A stretch of 64,000 bases of DNA, taken from Chaenocephalus aceratus (Eukaryota > Chordata > Actinopteri > Perciformes > Channichthyidae). Shown piece after piece: positions 60,325 through 64,000 of the stretch (position 1 is its first letter; each line of letters opens with the position of its first letter). The position numbers and the translations under genes were made by a program. Below the pieces are notes generated by a model, which searched no databases, was not told the DNA's origin, and saw only the letters and a program-made list of their open reading frames with translations. Location: NCBI GenBank assembly GCA_023974075.1, contig CM043800.1:30450452-30514451 (forward strand), given 5' to 3'.

Positions 60325-61195
60325 TTCTGTTTTATTCTCAACTTTTTATTTTTTGTATTGATACATTCATTTATTTCACAAATATTTATTTATCTGTTTT
60401 TTCACATTTAATTTATTCTTCTATTATTTTTTTTACCTGCATTTATCCTGTTTATTTATTTTTTCACTTATTTCATGTTCTGTCCTCCATACTTGTGTGC
60501 TAATTGTGTTCATAAAGGTCTCAAATTCAATCCAAATCACATCACAACGAGACCTTTAGTTGGGCATTCAGTGATTAATCTAAAAACACATTGGTGGTCT
60601 TAGACGGTTCTATGCATTGGTTTTTCACACAGGCGCTTTAAAGTTCAACACCCAGGGGAGGGGACATATTTTGTCTTCTGCTTTGCTGTTGAATCTGGAG
60701 AATTTTCCCCACCACTTTTTCTAACAAAGTGACGCCCATGGTGAAATGTAACCTTGCACATTTAATCCAATACAGCTTAAGGGATTTTTGCTAACAAGAC
60801 CACAAGATAAGAGTTTTAAAAAAATGTAATGTTATATGTTATAAACATAAGATCCAAACCAATTACATTACAGATTACATTTATTGTCTACTCTAGATCA
60901 GTGCTTCTCAAAGTGTGATCCGTGAGCGTCTCTCCTAGTGGTCTGTGAGTATATTGGTAACATTTCACATTTGAAAATAATTAATTAATTAAATGTTCCG
61001 CACTCTCGCGGGGAATATCTCTCAATGGAGCGGAGTTCAAGTTTCACTTTCAATTGCATGATATAGCCCAGCCACAAACACCTTCGTCACACGTGTTGCC
61101 ACTTGTTTGTACTATTTTCAGGCGATTTGTAATCTGTTCTAGAAAAAACGATGTGTTTTGGGATATTTGTGGAGTTAGGTGGTCCGCGAGTGTTT
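60325..61195. repeat. Direct repeat A (left), 871 bp
   Basis: Begins TTCTGTTTTATTCTC and ends at GCGAGTGTTT, where LINE sequence starts. It is repeated at 62489-63178, which lacks about 190 bp (60625-60815 here). It includes a truncated hAT MITE from 60899. Confidence 0.88.
60899..61195. mobile_element. hAT MITE, right end missing
   Basis: Starts CAGTGCTTCTCAAAGTG, like the complete copy at 62882. It is cut off at the LINE junction. Confidence 0.75.
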
Positions 61196-62197
61196 GGGAC
61201 TTTCGGAAACAGTTCTAAATTGGTTTGAATCGTACTTAAAGGATAGAAACAACTTTGTTTCTATAGGTAAATACACATCTGAGTTGACAAATATGACATG
61301 TGTGGTTCCTCAAGGCTCCATCTTGGGGCCTCTTCTCTTTAACGTCTACATGCTACCACTGGCTCAGATAATGAAGAACAACAAAATAAGTTACCATAGC
61401 TAGGCAGATGACACACACATTAATGTAACAATTTCCACCAGGGAGACTATTGCTCCAATTCAAACACTGAGTAAGTGCATTGAACAAATCAATGACTGGA
61501 TGTGTCAGAACTTTCTCCAATTAAACAAAGATAAAACTGAGGGTAATGGTTTTTTGGAGCCAAGGCAGAACGTTTAAAAGTTAGCGCGGAGCTTCAGCCT
61601 GGCAATGGTCAAAACAAACAGATAAAGCCAGAAATCTAGGTGTAGTCATGGACTCTGACCTGAGTTTCAACAGTCACATTAAAACAGTTACTAAATCAGC
61701 CTACTATCACCTAAAGAATATATCTAGGATTAAAAGACTAATGTCACAGCAGGATTTGGAAAAAACTTGTCCATGCCTTTATCTTCAGTAGACTCGACTA
61801 CTGCAATGGTGTCTTCACAGGTCTCACTAAAAAATCCATTAGAAAGCTGCAAGCTGATTCAGAAACGCCGCTGCTCGAGTCCTCACTAACACTAAGAAAG
61901 TGGATCACATCACTCCAGTTCTGAAGTCTTTACACTGGCTTCCTGTGTGTCAAAGAATAGATTTCAAAATATTGCTGCTGGTTCATAAAAGCATTGAATG
62001 GTCTAGGCCCAAAATACATTACTGACCTCCTGCTAAATTATGAACCATCCAGATCTCTCAGGTCTTCAGGGACTGGTCAGCTTTCTGTCCCAGAGTCAGA
62101 ACTAAACATGGTAAAGCAGCGTTCAGTTATTATGCTCCAATATCTGGAACAAACTCCCAGAAACCTGCAGGTCCGCTGCAACTCTGACTACTTTTAA
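61196..62197 (+). pseudogene. L2-type LINE reverse transcriptase, broken
   Basis: Recognisable blocks: GLSETVLNWFESYL, VVPQGSILGPLLFNVY (RT motif), then ADDTHIN. The stop TAG at 61399-61401 sits exactly where the aromatic residue of the catalytic (F/Y)ADD box belongs. Downstream blocks (NLGVVMDSDLSFNSHI, DYCNGVFTGL, HWLPVCQRIDFKILLLVHK, GLGPKYITDLL) continue in shifting frames, so there are several frameshifts. Confidence 0.8.
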
Positions 62198-62488
62198 ATC
62201 CAGGCTGAAGACTTTCTTTTTGGTCGCTGCTTTTAATTGAAACTATTCATATCTTAAACTGCACTGTAACTTTTATCCATGTAACTTTTTCTTTTAATGT
62301 TAAATTGAACTATTCATATTTTAGACTGCACTGTAACTTTTATCCATGTATTTTTCCTTTTAATGCTTATTTTATTAGCTTTTTTTTTTTAATGCTTAAT
62401 GTCTTTCATTTTTTGTAAAGCACTTTGAATTGCCTTGCGTTGAAGAGTGCTATATAAATAAACTTGACTTGCCTTGCCTTGCCTTGCC
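61196..62488 (+). mobile_element. 5'-truncated L2-type LINE
   Basis: Encodes the C-terminal part of a non-LTR reverse transcriptase, then a 3' end with GTAAAGCACTTTGAATTGCC, GTGCTATATAAATAAA and a CTTGC-repeat tail typical of L2-type elements. It is exactly bracketed by the direct repeats 60325-61195 and 62489-63178. Confidence 0.8.
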
Positions 62489-63178
62489 TTCTGTTTTATT
62501 CTCAACTTTTTATTTTTGTATTTATACATTCATTAATTTATTTATTTATTTCCACAAATATTTATTTATCTGTTTTTTTCACATTAATTTATTCTTCTAT
62601 TATTTTTTTACCTGCATTTATTCCTGTTTATTTATTTTTCACTTATTTCATGTTCTGTCCTCCATACTTGTGTGCTCATTGTGTTCATAAAGGTTCAAAT
62701 TCAATCCAAATCACATCACAACGAGACCTTTAGTTGGGCATTCATTGATTAATCTAAAAAACACATTGGTGTGGTCTTAGCCGGTCTATGCATTGGTTTT
62801 TAAAAATAATGTAATGTTATATTGTATAAACATTAAGATCCAAACCATACATACAGATTACATTTATTGTCTACTCTAGATCAGTGCTTCTCAAAGTGTG
62901 GTCCGGTGAGCGGTCTCCTAGTGGTCTGTGAGTATATTGGTAACATTTCACATTTGAAATAAAATTAATTAATTTAAATGTCCGCACTCTCGCGCTGGAA
63001 TATCTCCTCAATGGAGCGAGTTCAAGTTTCACTTCAATTGCATGATATAGCCCAGCACAACCACCTTCGTCACACGTGTTGCCCACTTGTTTGTACTATT
63101 TTCAGGCGATTTGTAATCTGTTCTAGAAAAACGATGTGTTTTTGGATATTTGTGGAGTTAGGTGGTCCGCGAGTGTTT
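62489..63178. repeat. Direct repeat A' (right), 690 bp
   Basis: Counterpart of 60325-61195 with an internal deletion of about 190 bp between T-runs and many single-base differences. Beyond 63178 it continues into the remainder of the hAT MITE. Confidence 0.88.
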
Positions 63179-63226
63179 TTTTATTGGTTAAGTGGTCCTT
63201 GGTATGAACAAGTTTGAGAAACACTG
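62882..63226. mobile_element. hAT (Charlie-type) MITE, complete
   Basis: 345 bp, starting CAGTGCTTCTCAAAG and ending TTTGAGAAACACTG. Flanked by an 8-bp near-duplication CTCTAGAT (62874-62881) and GTCTAGAT (63227-63234). No coding capacity. Confidence 0.82.
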
Positions 63227-63234
63227 GTCTAGAT

Positions 63235-63736
63235 TATATAGAAATATCTGAAAAATTAAAGGGGCCATTTTTCAGCATTGACCATTTTTACTTTGAATAC
63301 TTAGAAGTAGTAGGCTACATTTTCCATTTCACACTTTAGTACAAGTAACATTTTAGTTAATGGTTTATATTTGCACTTCAGGACATTATGTTGATAACTG
63401 CACTTTTTATCTGTATACATTAGGCTACATACATATCCTTTTTTTTTAAAATAATTTAAATGTAATTTTAAAATGTTTGTATTGTTTGTATTTGTTGTTT
63501 TTATTGTATTTACCAGTTTACTTTTTTCTTATGTGTAGCCTATACCCTACCTTATTTTAGAACTCACGGAATCCGATTTGTATGTCCAGACTACCCCAAC
63601 CACCAATCTCTACCCCGTCTCCATCTCAAATCGTGTCTCCGCACACATCTACGACCCCCGTTTTTTTCTTTTATTCCTGCCCATCCTCTATCCCCCTATG
63701 CACGGTGTGAAGACCGATGGGTGTGGCTTCAACTGC
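63235..63736. other. Non-coding interval before the right-edge gene
   Basis: AT-rich to about 63540, then C-rich. The 63578-63937 ORF is not supported: its frame is unrelated to the ubiquitin-like frame at 63849. Confidence 0.5.
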
Positions 63737-63780
63737 ACCGGAAGTAACACAGAAGAAGAAGCAGTAGTAAAGATGGCCGA
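63737..63780 (+). promoter_or_regulatory. Housekeeping-type promoter motifs (ETS, YY1-like)
   Basis: ACCGGAAGT (63737-63745, ETS consensus) lies 28 bp before AAGATGGCC, a YY1-like sequence that includes the ATG at 63773. This pairing is frequent at ubiquitously expressed gene starts. Confidence 0.4.
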
Positions 63781-64000
63781 CAATAGCAACACGATCGCAC
63801 GGAGGATGACAACATGGATAACACTGGGTTGCTTCAGGAGGATCTATGATGGTGATCACTGTCAAAACCCCCAATGGAAAAGAGGACATTTCTATATCGG
63901 AGGACTCCTCTGTCTCAGAGGTAACCGAGCTTTTTAAAAACCGGCTGTAGAAATCATGCACCCGTCCATCACGCGTTTTACTCGTAGACATCCGAGGAAA
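63773..64000 (+). CDS. Partial 5' exon encoding a ubiquitin-like domain start (ubiquilin-type suspected)
   Basis: From the ATG at 63849 the frame reads MVITVKTPNGKEDISIS then EDSSVSE, like the first two beta strands of ubiquilin-type ubiquitin-like domains. A GAG|GTAACC at 63920 could be a donor; without it the frame ends at 63950. The ATG at 63773 (MADNSNT) is in another frame, and an acidic stretch (EDDNMDNTGLLQEDL) is in the third. Two single-base losses, near 63800 and 63845, would explain this. Either the assembly is faulty here or this is a pseudogene. The gene runs off the window. Confidence 0.35.

Larger units (their letters stand above)
45066..60330. repeat. Segmental duplication, copy 2, interrupted by a 6.5 kb insertion
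   Basis: Counterpart of 34259-42922. Homology is continuous 45066-53517, is then broken by the long-inverted-repeat element 53518-60024, and resumes at TACAGCTTGACCC (60025) to about 60330. The left part is almost free of indels against copy 1; the part after 60025 shows many single-base indels. Confidence 0.95.

Noticed and set aside
63578..63937. 119-aa ORF at the right edge
   Set aside because: Its frame differs from the ubiquitin-like frame and begins in C-rich non-coding DNA. Only the MADNSNT part after 63773 may be genuine.

Overview
The window looks like nuclear DNA of a teleost, probably a percomorph. It has AT-rich intergenic DNA, spliced genes, CA/GT and tetranucleotide microsatellites, many hAT, L2-type LINE, DIRS and LTR remnants, and genes of the fish rapunzel and MS4A families. 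There are no bacterial-style operons and no RNA genes that I can recognise.

Layout. 1-12.5 kb is gene-poor: an inverted L2-type 3' fragment, microsatellites and unassigned single-copy DNA. 12.5-23 kb holds two rapunzel-family genes on the + strand. Each has one intronless coding exon (14694-15875 and 20746-21921) behind a non-coding first exon, and each has a perfect RFX X-box motif upstream. 23-34 kb is repeat-rich: a 1 kb hAT-like element, a 13-unit 20-bp minisatellite, a fish repeat with CATAGACTG... termini that contains a spliced-looking minigene, and a near-palindrome at 31.3-32.1 kb.

34259-60330 is a direct duplication of an approximately 8.7 kb cassette. Each copy carries, on the minus strand, a six-coding-exon MS4A (CD20-like, four-TM) gene and, transcriptionally upstream of it, a two-coding-exon secreted PI-PLC-like phosphodiesterase gene. 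A BED-finger hAT element with an intact 8-bp target duplication follows. The two MS4A proteins are identical; the PI-PLC proteins differ at six residues, four of them clustered around the second catalytic His. A degenerate DIRS fragment (42923-45065) separates the copies. Copy 2 is split near its right end by a 6.5 kb long-inverted-repeat element (53518-60024) that itself contains a non-autonomous LTR retrotransposon (54863-58677).

60.3-63.2 kb holds a 5'-truncated L2-type LINE lying exactly between two direct repeats of 871 and 690 bp, plus a hAT MITE. The right edge (63.7-64 kb) looks like the start of a housekeeping gene encoding a ubiquitin-like domain (ubiquilin-type suspected), with apparent single-base frameshifts. 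Repeat pairs between about 54.8 and 63.2 kb differ mainly by single-base indels, so sequence quality there deserves suspicion.

How the genes relate: the rapunzel pair is a tandem paralogue set. MS4A (membrane) and PI-PLC (secreted, acting on phosphoinositides or GPI anchors) are co-oriented, about 0.4 kb apart, and were duplicated as a unit. Paired STAT-type motifs at the MS4A first exon suggest cytokine control, which is an inference.
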